Source of the DNA: Humibacillus sp. DSM 29435
Lineage (GTDB): Bacteria; Actinomycetota; Actinomycetes; Actinomycetales; Dermatophilaceae
Length of the DNA: 64,000 bases
Direction: 5' to 3'
Assembly (NCBI RefSeq): GCF_001758225.1
Contig: NZ_MAST01000034.1
Coordinates: 283,077 to 347,076 of the forward strand
Shown: positions 1-7,857 of the stretch, piece after piece
Layout of the letters: every line of letters starts with the position of its first letter
How positions within the stretch are numbered: position 1 is the first letter of the stretch
The notes under the pieces: generated by a model
What the model saw: only the letters and a program-made list of their open reading frames with translations
Told to the model about the DNA's origin: nothing
Databases searched by the model: none
Position numbers and translations under genes: made by a program

Positions 1-1230
1 CACCTGCACGTCCGAGACCCTGGCGTCACGAACCTCCTCGCGCGTCGAGTCGCCACCACCGGTCCCGTGCTGGGTGCCGGAGTGTGCCGGTGTCGACGGA
101 TCGCCCAGTGGAGAGTGCGTCAGGAGTTGAGCTGAGTCAGGAACCGTGCCCGCCTCGGTCACCGACTGCTCCGACGGTTGTGGCCCCTGAACGTCAGCCG
201 CCGCCGGGGAGGTGGTTCCACCCGGTGGTACGAACGACGCCTGCACGATCGGGGTGTCGGTCGGCGGCTGACGGACCGGAAGGCTACGGGTGAGGGGCCG
301 CGGCCCTTCCGGCAGCGGCGTTCCCAGGCCCAGCCGCCCCGGTCGGGTGGCTCCGCGAGGGGATGGCGTCGAGCGTTGGACGTTGGGTATGAGCGACCCG
401 AACGGGGCCGCAGGGCGGGGCCACGTCGTTGGGGTCCCGGGAATGTCGACAACCGTTGCGCCCCCAGAAGCTCCGTCCTCCAGCCTCGCAGCTCTCGCCG
501 TCTCACCGACGGCTGCGGTGTCGCCGGAGGGGCCCGGCGCTTGGGGGGCTGCGACCGTTCGCTGAAGCGATCGTGAAGGACGGCCGAGCAGCGGGAGCTC
601 CGGGAGCCGAGCGAGGTCTACGCCTACGGAGGTCGGGCCCTGGCGATCGGGCGCCTCAATGGCAGCAAGGTCATCCGCCGCAGGATCGATATCCGGCCCG
701 ACCTCCGCGTTGGGGGCCACCGCCGGGAGTGCCTCGGCCGCGAGCTGCACGATGGGGAGCCCCCGGGCCGGCGCCGCGACGAGGCGGCGCAGGGTCGCCT
801 GCTCGGGGTGGACGATGCGTGGGAAAGCCAGTCGGTCGGCATCCGGTTCCGACGATGCGTGCGTCCTGCTCACCACGGGCGGGTGCCGCGGGTTCGTCCC
901 GTCCGGATACGGGTTCCCCATCGGGGGCGCAGCCGCGCGCAGTGACCCGCCCTCGCTGTGGTTCGCGGCGGTCATCGGGCGGCTGCTCAGCTCGCGAGGC
1001 ATCACCCCGAGGAACGCCGGCGAGCTCCAGGCCGCCAGGGTTGGCGCGAAGGAGGTGAAGCTCGCCACGGTCGGCATGTCAGTCACCTGTCGCTGCAAGG
1101 GCTCCATGCTGGCCCAGCCCGCCGGCGACACCCTCGCAGGAGCAGATCTCATCGGTGCGGCTGCCGGCACGACCGCGTCATCCGACGCAGCTGCCTCGCG
1201 CTCGCGCGACCCCTTCCACGGCCATTGCAC
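1..1230 (-). CDS. Long Pro/Ala-rich eCIS-linked protein (partial, C-terminus off the window)
   Basis: The frame is open from a GTG at 1230 to the left edge: 410 codons without a stop, checked triplet by triplet. The gene therefore continues outside the window. It starts 3 bases after the DUF6760 stop, with GAGGAG upstream as ribosome site. The product opens V-Q-W-P-W-K, then is rich in Pro, Ala, Arg, Ser and Thr and reads as mostly disordered; I recognise no folded domain in it. Position directly after tube, assembly protein and DUF6760 makes it part of the contractile-injection operon. Long proline-rich proteins are seen in related actinobacterial clusters, but that is recollection. A structural, tether or cargo-adaptor role is only inference. 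Coding status is well supported, function is not. Confidence 0.7.
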   Translation of the reverse strand, partial: MQWPWKGSREREAAASDDAVVPAAAPMRSAPARVSPAGWASMEPLQRQVTDMPTVASFTSFAPTLAAWSSPAFLGVMPRELSSRPMTAANHSEGGSLRAAAPPMGNPYPDGTNPRHPPVVSRTHASSEPDADRLAFPRIVHPEQATLRRLVAAPARGLPIVQLAAEALPAVAPNAEVGPDIDPAADDLAAIEAPDRQGPTSVGVDLARLPELPLLGRPSRSLQRTVAAPQAPGPSGDTAAVGETARAARLEDGASGGATVVDIPGTPTTWPRPAAPFGSLIPNVQRSTPSPRGATRPGRLGLGTPLPEGPRPLTRSLPVRQPPTDTPIVQASFVPPGGTTSPAAADVQGPQPSEQSVTEAGTVPDSAQLLTHSPLGDPSTPAHSGTQHGTGGGDSTREEVRDARVSDVQV

Positions 1231-1233
1231 CGT

Positions 1234-1392
1234 TCACCGCTCCTCTGCCATTCGAGAGTTGATGTCTGCGATCTCCTTGACGTAGCGACGGCGTTGACCG
1301 TGCTCGAGGTCGAGGATGTCGTCGAGATCCCAGTGGAAGTGGTAAGCGACGTACGCGACCTCTTCGTGGATCCGGTCGGGCGCGTACGTCAC
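1234..1392 (-). CDS. Small eCIS protein, DUF6760-like (52 aa)
   Basis: This 52-residue protein starts at a GTG that overlaps the stop of the preceding gene as GTGA, so the two are probably translationally coupled. The sequence runs V-T-Y-A-P-D-R-I-H-E-E-V-A-Y-V-A, then a W-D-L-D-D-I-L-D-L-E-H segment and a basic R-R-R-Y-V-K-E stretch. That matches the small DUF6760 proteins encoded between tube and spike genes in eCIS clusters. The Y-H-F-H-W and L-E-H-x-x-R-R pattern also recalls phage tail GpE-type assembly peptides. An upstream in-frame ATG would add 17 residues but lies inside the previous gene, so the coupled GTG is preferred. The particle-assembly role is inferred from position. Confidence 0.75.
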   Translation of the reverse strand: MTYAPDRIHEEVAYVAYHFHWDLDDILDLEHGQRRRYVKEIADINSRMAEER

Positions 1393-1847
1393 GATTCCCC
1401 CAGGCGCCCACCGGAAAGGTCCACGGCAAACCGGTGGGAGCACTCTGGGCAGGTCACCGCGGCGCGGGTGTGGCCTTCCGTGTTGACCCGGCGGTAGAAG
1501 TCCTGCAGGAAGGCCACGTCACTGGCGAACATGTTCTCGATGACGTTGGAGGTGATCGCGGGCACAGTACCCAGGGCGAGGATGACCCGAGCGAGCAGCA
1601 CCACGGTGGTGAAGGCCGGGTTCTCCATGACCCGAGCGTCATAGAGGGGCAGTAGCTCGTCACGCGCGGTCGCGAGACGCATCGTGCCGCTTCGGTGCAC
1701 CACACCGTCGCCGTCCACGTAGCCGCGGGGCAGCTCGAACTGGAACTCGGTGCGCAGCACAGGCCGCTCGGGGGCGAACGACACCGGTCGATCCAGGTCG
1801 AGCGTATCGACCGGAGCAGCCAGCGTGTTCTCCCGCGAGCGCTGCAT
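1389..1847 (-). CDS. Phage-tail-assembly-like eCIS protein (152 aa)
   Basis: The start M-Q-R-S-R is an ATG that shares one base with the tube-protein stop (TGATG). A frame extension further upstream is ignored because it would lie inside the tube gene. Residues about 25-130 follow the pattern of tail-assembly chaperone-like proteins of Mu-type phages and eCIS: an F-E-L-P-R-G-Y-V-D-G-D-G segment, a conserved R-L-A-T-A-R-D-E stretch and a helical core. The C-terminus carries one C-P-E-C pair, half of a zinc ribbon, and ends soon after. It lies between tube and DUF6760 and probably acts in tube polymerisation or baseplate coupling. Family assignment is moderate. Confidence 0.65.
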   Translation of the reverse strand: MQRSRENTLAAPVDTLDLDRPVSFAPERPVLRTEFQFELPRGYVDGDGVVHRSGTMRLATARDELLPLYDARVMENPAFTTVVLLARVILALGTVPAITSNVIENMFASDVAFLQDFYRRVNTEGHTRAAVTCPECSHRFAVDLSGGRLGES

Positions 1848-2293
1848 CACGCCACCGTCGACTCGTCGAAGCACATCGTGAACTTCTCCGTTGCCGCCTC
1901 GGCTGCTCCGGCCTTGAGGCTGCTCACCTCGACACTCTTCACCCAGACGTTCGTGAAGCTGATCGTCTTGATCGTCTGACCCTTGTAGTCGGTCACCTCG
2001 ACCGCGGCCGTCTTGCGGGACCCGGCGACGTCACCCTCCATCACCTTCTTGAGCCAGTCGGTGATCGTCTTGCTGTCGGTGAGGCCTCTGGTCACCGTGA
2101 TCTCGCCCCCCTTGGGACGGCCGATGAGGTTGCGAACGATGAACTTGCCGTCCTTGGTCTGCTGCTTCATCTCGATCTTGTCCACCTCGGACTTGAGGCC
2201 GCTGACCTCGATCACCTTGGGGACCTCGATGCCATCGAGGACGAACTTGAAACCGTTGGCCGCTGCAGAGTCGAGCGGGTCAGCTAGTGGCAT
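1847..2293 (-). CDS. eCIS inner tube protein (T4 gp19-like, 148 aa)
   Basis: At 148 residues it has the usual length of contractile-tail tube subunits. The N-terminal pattern A-N-G-F-K-F-V-L-D-G-I-E-V-P-K-V-I-E-V-S-G-L is typical of the gp19/Hcp-like tube fold. It is followed by the K-x-x-G-x-I-T-V-T-R-G-L and W-L-K-K-V segments of this family. The ATG is preceded by AGGAG about ten bases upstream. It sits directly downstream of the sheath gene, the normal sheath-tube order, with 32 bases between them. It should form the rigid inner tube driven out on sheath contraction. Confidence 0.93.
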   Translation of the reverse strand: MPLADPLDSAAANGFKFVLDGIEVPKVIEVSGLKSEVDKIEMKQQTKDGKFIVRNLIGRPKGGEITVTRGLTDSKTITDWLKKVMEGDVAGSRKTAAVEVTDYKGQTIKTISFTNVWVKSVEVSSLKAGAAEAATEKFTMCFDESTVA

Positions 2294-2325
2294 GGCCGTG
2301 CACTCCTATTCGTGTTGGGGTCGGG

Positions 2326-3912
2326 TCACTCGTTGACGAGGCTGACGCCGCCGGAGAACTGGGACAGCTGGAAGATGACGAACTCTGCAGGCTTGACCGG
2401 CGCGATACCGACCTGGCAGACCACCTGACCGGCGTCGATGCCTTCGGCCGGGTTGGTCTCGGAGTCGCACTTGACGAAGTACGCCTCATCCGGCGTCATG
2501 CCGAACAACGCGCCCTTGCGCCACTCGTTGACGAGGAAGGCGCTGATGGTTCGCCGAATCCGAGCCCAGAGGGCTGGGTCGTTCGGCTCGAACACGGTCC
2601 ACTGCGTACCGATGAGAATCGACTCCTCGACGTAGTTGAAGAGGCGACGCACGTTGAGATAGCGCCAGGCCGGGTCACTCGAGAGGGTGCGCGCCCCCCA
2701 CACCCGGATGCCTCGGCCAGGGAAGGTCCGAATGCAGTTGATCCCGACGGGATTGAGCAGGTCATGCTCCGCACTGGTGATCCTGGTCTGCAGGCTGATC
2801 GCCCCTCGGACGATCTCGTTGGCGGGCGCCTTGTGCACCCCTCGCTCACTGTCACTGCGGGCCCAGATACCGGCCACGTGGCCGCTCGGCGGGACGAACT
2901 TCGCCACCCCGGAGGCGGGGTCGAACACCTTGGCGTACGGCCAGTAGAGCGTCGCGAACTTCGAGTCGTAGCCGGCCTCGCCCACCCGCCAGTCCTTGAT
3001 CTGCTGGGCGTTGAGGTCAGGTGGCGGGTCGAGGATGGCGACCCGGTCACCCATGAGCTCGCAGTGCGCGATGACGGCGAGCTGCACGGCCTTGAAGCCC
3101 TCCGCGTCGATCGCCCCCTGCTCTAGAGCCGAGACGAGATCGGGGACGGCCACCATGGTGACCTCGTCGACCGCCTCGAGGGCGCTGAACCCGGTGCGTC
3201 GGGCCACGTCCCCGACGTAGTCGCTCGGTGACACCGGTACTCCCCCGGCGACCGCCACCTCGTCGCTGACCGTCGCGGGCGCGGTCAGGTCGGTGGTGCC
3301 GTTGGCCGGCTTGGTCACCGTCGCCGCCTGAGGCTCCTCGACGGTGATGATCTTGGACTTCTGGTTCACCTTCGTCACGACGTAGTCGGCGCCCTTGGTG
3401 GCGCTGAGGTTGTCGAAGGTCTCGGTCGGCTTTCCGTCCACGGCGACGACGAGCTTGAACTGGTCGGTCGACGACGAGCCCGGGCTCGCGTCCGTGACCT
3501 CGATGGTCACCGACTTGCGCGCGGCCGAGCCGATGGCGGTCATCGTCAGGCCGCCGAGGATGGCCTGCGGCGGCCCGACCTCGGGCTGCTGCCCGGCCGC
3601 GGCGCCGTTGCCGTTGGTCGGTGAGCTGCCGTTCGTGGCGCCGGCAACACCGCTGCCGATCCGAACGATGAAGCAGTTGTTGCCACCGTTCTGCATGTAC
3701 CCATAGACCGCATGGGCCAGATAGGTGTCCGGCTGGAAGTCGCCGAAGGTCTCGGCGAACTGGGTCCAGTTCGAGACGAGGGTGGGTTGGTTCAGTGGTC
3801 CACTGTCCGCAAATCCCACAAAGGCCGCGACCGCGGTGCCCACGCCTTCGATCGGCCGCGAACCGGCCTCGACCTCTTCGACGTAGACGCCGGGTGACAG
3901 ATAGTTCGGCAT
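2326..3912 (-). CDS. eCIS contractile sheath protein (528 aa)
   Basis: The first residues, M-P-N-Y-L-S-P-G-V-Y-V-E-E-V, are the hallmark of contractile sheath proteins (PF04984 family). The C-terminal third has the conserved R-x-W-G-A-R-T-L and W-x-Y-L-N-V-R-R-L-F-N-Y-V-E-E-S segments that lock subunits together. Residues about 85-235 form a Gly/Pro/Thr-rich insertion likely to be exposed on the outer surface. GAGGAGG lies just upstream of the ATG, consistent with a highly expressed structural gene. The product should polymerise around the tube and contract. Only one sheath gene is seen in the window. Confidence 0.96.
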   Translation of the reverse strand: MPNYLSPGVYVEEVEAGSRPIEGVGTAVAAFVGFADSGPLNQPTLVSNWTQFAETFGDFQPDTYLAHAVYGYMQNGGNNCFIVRIGSGVAGATNGSSPTNGNGAAAGQQPEVGPPQAILGGLTMTAIGSAARKSVTIEVTDASPGSSSTDQFKLVVAVDGKPTETFDNLSATKGADYVVTKVNQKSKIITVEEPQAATVTKPANGTTDLTAPATVSDEVAVAGGVPVSPSDYVGDVARRTGFSALEAVDEVTMVAVPDLVSALEQGAIDAEGFKAVQLAVIAHCELMGDRVAILDPPPDLNAQQIKDWRVGEAGYDSKFATLYWPYAKVFDPASGVAKFVPPSGHVAGIWARSDSERGVHKAPANEIVRGAISLQTRITSAEHDLLNPVGINCIRTFPGRGIRVWGARTLSSDPAWRYLNVRRLFNYVEESILIGTQWTVFEPNDPALWARIRRTISAFLVNEWRKGALFGMTPDEAYFVKCDSETNPAEGIDAGQVVCQVGIAPVKPAEFVIFQLSQFSGGVSLVNE

Positions 3913-4159
3913 GCCCCCTCCTCGACTGGTTCAGGCGCTTCTCGGCCGGGTCCGGGAGCGCTGAGACCCAGCCTTCGTCACCCTTGCCCCTCGAGCACGT
4001 CCGTCAGCGCGTCTGCTCGGGTAACAGCGGCTGCCCCATCGGGCGACGGGGACAGTCGTCGGGCGGGCCAGAACGGATCCCGCCGACACCGATCCCCAGA
4101 GCACCGTCCCGCGGCGCCATCCGACCGGATGCCGATCACGCCGTTCCCGAGCGGACACC
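3913..4159. other. Intergenic gap upstream of the sheath gene
   Basis: This 247-base gap separates the DUF4157 gene (ends 4160) from the sheath start. Open frames across it on the minus strand are out of frame with both neighbours and have shadow-like composition. It probably holds a separate promoter for the sheath-tube operon, but no convincing -35/-10 pair could be picked. One copy of the heptamer GGATGCC lies near 4126. Confidence 0.4.
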
Positions 4160-4864
4160 TCACTCAGCGGTGGCGTCCTCGTCTTCCTCACGCTGGACGA
4201 AGGCGCCCTGCACCGCTTCCTCGTCTTCCTCACGCTGGACGAAGGCGCCCTGCACCGCTTCCTCGTCTTCCGCCGCGCGCTGGACACCGAGGGAGGCTGG
4301 GCGAGACATGACGTGCTCCGCATTGGCCGAGGCCTCGCGCTCGAAACGGTCCGACGGGTCGCTCACCTTGATCCCACCCTCCATGGGAGTCCCGTCGACG
4401 GGCCCGGAGCGCTGCTGGATCACGTGGGTCAGCTCGTGGGCGAGCATCGTCTTGCCGGCCTGCGAGTCGGTGTCGTAGCTGCCCCGCTGGAAGACGATGT
4501 TGGACCCGACCGTGAAGGCGTGCGCACTGACTGCGCGAGCCGACTGGTGCGCCTCGTCCCCCGTATGCACCCGTACGTCGGAGAAGTCGGCTCCGAGCCG
4601 AGACTCCATGTCCTCGCGCACCGGCTCGGCAAGCGGGCTGCCCGAGCTGTTGGCCAGGACGTTCAGCACCGGGCTCCTCATGATCGTCCCGGAGGCCGCG
4701 TTGCCGACCGTCCGCTGCAGCTGGAGCAACCCGGCCGGACCGACCACGTCGCCACGACCTGCCGCCGCCGCCCTGAAGAGCGTCGGGTCAGACCGCTCGT
4801 CGATTCTGGCTGCCGTGGGTCGCAGCGAGTCGCTTGCGCTGCGCTCGTGCTCGTGTGCGTGCAT
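4160..4864 (-). CDS. eCIS-associated DUF4157 protein with HEXXH motif (234 aa)
   Basis: The protein carries the DUF4157 core at about residues 80-155: [15 protein letters not shown], then A-H-A-F-T-V-G, then [11 protein letters not shown]. The last is an intact HEXXH zinc-peptidase motif. DUF4157 proteins are common eCIS partners and often appear as cargo or cargo-processing domains. The start M-H-A-H-E-H is preferred over an ATG 15 codons earlier because GGAGG lies nine bases before it. The C-terminus is an acidic tandem repeat (separate entry). The gap of 138 bases to the ATPase gene contains a hairpin. Whether this is an effector or a structural maturation protease cannot be told from sequence. 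Confidence 0.88.
   Translation of the reverse strand: MHAHEHERSASDSLRPTAARIDERSDPTLFRAAAAGRGDVVGPAGLLQLQRTVGNAASGTIMRSPVLNVLANSSGSPLAEPVREDMESRLGADFSDVRVHTGDEAHQSARAVSAHAFTVGSNIVFQRGSYDTDSQAGKTMLAHELTHVIQQRSGPVDGTPMEGGIKVSDPSDRFEREASANAEHVMSRPASLGVQRAAEDEEAVQGAFVQREEDEEAVQGAFVQREEDEDATAE
4178..4271 (-). repeat. 42-bp in-frame tandem repeat (two full copies plus a partial)
   Basis: Two identical 42-bp units (4178-4219 and 4220-4261) and the first ten bases of a third encode the 14-residue unit [14 protein letters not shown] at the C-terminus of the DUF4157 protein. Perfect DNA identity points to recent duplication or slippage. Acidic Gln-Arg repeats at the ends of DUF4157 proteins are common. 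Confidence 0.95.
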
Positions 4865-4956
4865 CTTCGCTCGCCTCCACCCGAACCGTTCTGTCACCGA
4901 TGCTCCCAAGCTCCTCCGGATGGCGAGCGCCTGTCACGGGCCAGCAGGCGGCCCTC

Positions 4957-4976
4957 GGGGCACTGGTCCGTGCCCC
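4957..4976. terminator. Stem-loop between ATPase and DUF4157 genes
   Basis: Perfect 7-bp arms GGGGCAC and GTGCCCC enclose the six-base loop TGGTCC. It lies in the 138-base gap of the minus-strand operon. There is no T-run on the minus-strand exit side, so it may act as an attenuator or mRNA-processing structure rather than a full terminator. Confidence 0.45.
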
Positions 4977-5002
4977 TTCGGGCAGCCGCGGCGAGCGTTC
5001 GG

Positions 5003-7057
5003 TCAGAGGAGCAACGAGTGGTACCTGCCGAACTCCTGTGCCAGGCAGAGCCGCCCGAGCTTGCGGTACTCCCGCTCGACCGCCTTGACCAGCTCCCTCA
5101 TCGAGACCGCGCCGTCACGGTCTGCCGCCAGGTAGGCGGCGGTGACGGCCGCCGAGCGGATTCCGCCACCGCTGAGCACGAACGCTGTGGAGCAGAACTC
5201 GAGGTCGAGCAGACCAGTGGTCGGGAGGGGAGCAAGGCAGGACCGCCACAGGGCGAGGCGGTGCGGCGCGTCCGGCAGCGGGAAGTCGACCAGCACGTCA
5301 AGACGACGGGTGAACGCCTCGTCGATGTTGGAGCGAAGGTTGGTCGCCAGGATCGCGAGGCCGTCGAAGCTCTCCATCCGTTGGAGCAGGTAGGCACTCT
5401 CGACGTTGGCGTAGCGGTCGTGGGCATCCTTGACCTCGGACCGCTTGCCGAAGACCGCGTCGGCCTCGTCGAAAAGGAGCACCCCGTTGACTCCGGCTGC
5501 CGCCGTGAAGATCCGGTCGAGGTTCTTCTCGGTCTCCCCGATGTACTTGTCCACCAGCGTGGACAGGTCGACGACGTAGAGGTCGAGGCCGAGATCTCCG
5601 GCCACCACCTCGGCCGCCATCGTCTTTCCGGTGCCGGAGTCACCGGCGAACAGGGCGGCCACCCCGAGGCCACGACCGCCACCGGGCCGCATGGACCACT
5701 CGCCGAGGACCCGCTCGCGGTGACGTCCGCGCGCTGCTACCTCGTGGAGCGCTGTCCGGGTCGGGGGAGGCAGCACGAGGTCGTCCCACCCCACGCGGGG
5801 CTCGATCCGGCGGGCCAGGCGCTGCAGGGCGCTCCCGTTCTCCGACCGCGCCCCTGACCGGACGTGCTCGAGGGTGACCACGCCATCTGTCGTCAGCCGG
5901 GACTGTTGTCGGGCGCTCGTTGCGGCCCGCGGCACCTGCCCGGGCCTCATCAGGAACTGCGAGGTGGCCCTACCCGGGTCGAAGCCGAGCCCGGACCCGC
6001 GAAAGGTCTCGCTCCACAGGCGCCCGCGCTCGGTCGCGGTGCTGGCTGGGACGTCGACGAGCAGCGGTGGGTCAGGCGACCAGAGCGGGTCCCAGGGGCT
6101 GCTGCCGACCAGGAGCAGGGGCAGGGGAAGGGCACGCAGGGCCGACAGCCCCTCGAGCGACCCGCCGATCGCCTCGACCGGTGAGGGGATGAGCCCGCAG
6201 CATCGCATCCGCGCCTCTCGGGCCGCCGCGCGCGCTGCGGCCACTGGCTCGGGCAGACGAGACAGGTGCGCGAGGTCGAGGACCAGGCCGTCGAGACCGG
6301 TCCGTCGCAAGGCGTCGAGCGCGACGAGCACGCCGGACCCGGTGGGGGGCTCTCGCAGGTAGCAGAGCCGGCTGCCGGCCCTCAGCGCTCGGGCCAGCGC
6401 AGACCCGTCCCCCCAGGCCACGGCAGGCGGGGGCACCACGACCCCGGCGAGGATCGCGTCGAGCTGGTCACTCCCGAGCAGGTGGGCCACGACGCGGTCC
6501 GGAACGCGCACGGCCCGACCCGGGAAGGGCCGGTCCTGGTCGTCGAGCACGAGCAGACCGGCCTCGATGAGCGGGCCGCTCGTGAGTCGTTCGCGCCCCG
6601 AGGCGGACGACAGAGGCACCCCACACAGAGCCAGGGCCACTCCGGCCGACGGTCGGCGGCGGGTCACATCGTCGTTGAGGTAGCCGAAGAGCTGCTCGAA
6701 CCGCACGTCGAGGTCACCGGCCAGAGCCACCAGCAGCAGGTCGACGTCGAGGCCGGAGAGCCCACAGGTTCGGGCCAGGGCCGGGAGCCGAAGCCCTGCA
6801 CCGACGGGGTCTGTGACATCGCCCTCCTCCCCCGACCCGAACGACCCCTGGAGCTCATCCGCATCGAGCACCCTCGACCTGGGGTCGGACTCGGCCCTGA
6901 GGAGCCGGTCCACGGCGTCGTCGCTGAGGTACAGCCCACGGAAGGGATCGTCGGGTTGCGGGTCACCCGCCCTTCGCAGTTCTACGAGTGTTCGGATTCG
7001 CTTCTCGACAAACGACATCCGTCCCATCAGATCGGTCAGGTTGGCGGTGCCGCTCAT
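5003..7057 (-). CDS. eCIS AAA+ ATPase (Cis15/Afp15-like, 684 aa)
   Basis: The C-terminal ATPase module shows Walker A G-D-S-G-T-G-K-T (about 472-479), Walker B L-L-F-D-E-A-D (about 527-533), sensor-1 A-T-N-L-R (about 571-575) and paired Arg at 584-585. The N-terminal 430 residues form the substrate-specific part and contain degenerate ATPase-like segments. ATPases of this type occur in nearly all eCIS clusters; in Afp/PVC systems they act in assembly or cargo loading. The ATG overlaps the DUF4255 stop by four bases (ATGA), so these two genes are coupled. Length is normal for the family. Confidence 0.93.
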   Translation of the reverse strand: MSGTANLTDLMGRMSFVEKRIRTLVELRRAGDPQPDDPFRGLYLSDDAVDRLLRAESDPRSRVLDADELQGSFGSGEEGDVTDPVGAGLRLPALARTCGLSGLDVDLLLVALAGDLDVRFEQLFGYLNDDVTRRRPSAGVALALCGVPLSSASGRERLTSGPLIEAGLLVLDDQDRPFPGRAVRVPDRVVAHLLGSDQLDAILAGVVVPPPAVAWGDGSALARALRAGSRLCYLREPPTGSGVLVALDALRRTGLDGLVLDLAHLSRLPEPVAAARAAAREARMRCCGLIPSPVEAIGGSLEGLSALRALPLPLLLVGSSPWDPLWSPDPPLLVDVPASTATERGRLWSETFRGSGLGFDPGRATSQFLMRPGQVPRAATSARQQSRLTTDGVVTLEHVRSGARSENGSALQRLARRIEPRVGWDDLVLPPPTRTALHEVAARGRHRERVLGEWSMRPGGGRGLGVAALFAGDSGTGKTMAAEVVAGDLGLDLYVVDLSTLVDKYIGETEKNLDRIFTAAAGVNGVLLFDEADAVFGKRSEVKDAHDRYANVESAYLLQRMESFDGLAILATNLRSNIDEAFTRRLDVLVDFPLPDAPHRLALWRSCLAPLPTTGLLDLEFCSTAFVLSGGGIRSAAVTAAYLAADRDGAVSMRELVKAVEREYRKLGRLCLAQEFGRYHSLLL

Positions 7058-7854
7058 GTCCGCCGCCCGGTGCGCGGTGTTCGCGCTCGACCCTTCGACG
7101 TCGTGGCCGCCGGTCGAGCGGTACCGGCCGCATCGTCCGTGCCCGCTGCCGGACCGGGTACCCGGGTGGGGTCTTCGGCTGCGTGTTCCTTGGGCGACCC
7201 GTTCCCGGACGGGTCCACCCTACGGACCCGCGGTGGGGTGTCGGGGTTGTGACGGGACCGGTCGAAGTCGAACGCCCCCGTGGCGCGGTCCGAAAGGTCC
7301 AGCCGGGCCCCGTCCAGAACCGGCGGACCGGCGGGGCGAGGCACCCCAACGTCGATGGGAGCGATGACGACGACGTCCAGAGACGGCTTGAGCTCTCCAC
7401 CGAGAGCCGACCAGACGTCGGCGAAGGCCCGGTCCTCCGGGGGCGGCAGGGCCACCGTGAGCGGGAACTCCATGCCGGTCTCGGCCAGCGGTCCGGTAAG
7501 CAGCTCGGTCGGCAACACGTCCTGCTTGATGAAGCACCGGAGCAGCTCGGAGAGGAGCCGGTGCTCGTCCTCCGGTCGCTGGGTCCAGGCCGACACCAGG
7601 TACGAGAGCTTGAAGTGACGCGGTGTCGGGCGGCGGGAAACCACTTCACCCCGAGTGCCTCTCATCTCTTGCCACCCCTGCTCTCGCCGACGCAGGTCCT
7701 CCCGGATGTCGTAGAGGTAGAGGTTGATCGTCGGTGCGTTGCGCCGTGCCGCCCAGTCCTTGGTCGGCGCGTCGAAGACGACGTCGAGCTCAGAGCCGGC
7801 GATCGCCTCGGCGCGCACGAGGGAACGCAACGCTTCGTCGACCTCAGAGATCAT
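7054..7854 (-). CDS. eCIS tail-terminator/cap protein, DUF4255 (266 aa)
   Basis: Residues 1-175 match the DUF4255 (Pvc16/Afp16 N-terminal) pattern. Segments include P-T-I-N-L-Y-L-Y-D-I-R-E-D, a basic R-R-R-E-Q stretch, and F-K-L-S-Y-L-V-S-A-W-T-Q-R-P-E-D-E-H-R-L-L-S. In Afp/PVC particles the homologue caps the sheath-tube and sets its end. The last 65 residues are a Pro/Arg/Thr-rich tail that looks disordered. It is coupled to the ATPase gene downstream by a four-base overlap and starts three bases after the stop of the large PD40 gene upstream. Confidence 0.9.
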   Translation of the reverse strand: MISEVDEALRSLVRAEAIAGSELDVVFDAPTKDWAARRNAPTINLYLYDIREDLRRREQGWQEMRGTRGEVVSRRPTPRHFKLSYLVSAWTQRPEDEHRLLSELLRCFIKQDVLPTELLTGPLAETGMEFPLTVALPPPEDRAFADVWSALGGELKPSLDVVVIAPIDVGVPRPAGPPVLDGARLDLSDRATGAFDFDRSRHNPDTPPRVRRVDPSGNGSPKEHAAEDPTRVPGPAAGTDDAAGTARPAATTSKGRARTPRTGRRT

Positions 7855-7857
7855 GGG

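Noticed and set aside
4178..4271. Short regular repeats resembling a CRISPR array
   Set aside because: The units are adjacent without spacers, in frame, and encode a repeated peptide; no cas gene is nearby.
3931..4323. 130-codon minus-strand frame covering the gap before the sheath gene
   Set aside because: It overlaps the DUF4157 gene in another frame, is Arg/Ser-rich, and the DUF4157 frame has the conserved motif.
4313..5857. 514-codon plus-strand open frame opposite the DUF4157 and ATPase genes
   Set aside because: Its codons mirror the third-position GC bias of the opposite strand. The product is rich in Arg, Gly, His and Asp without any domain, while the minus strand shows clear families.
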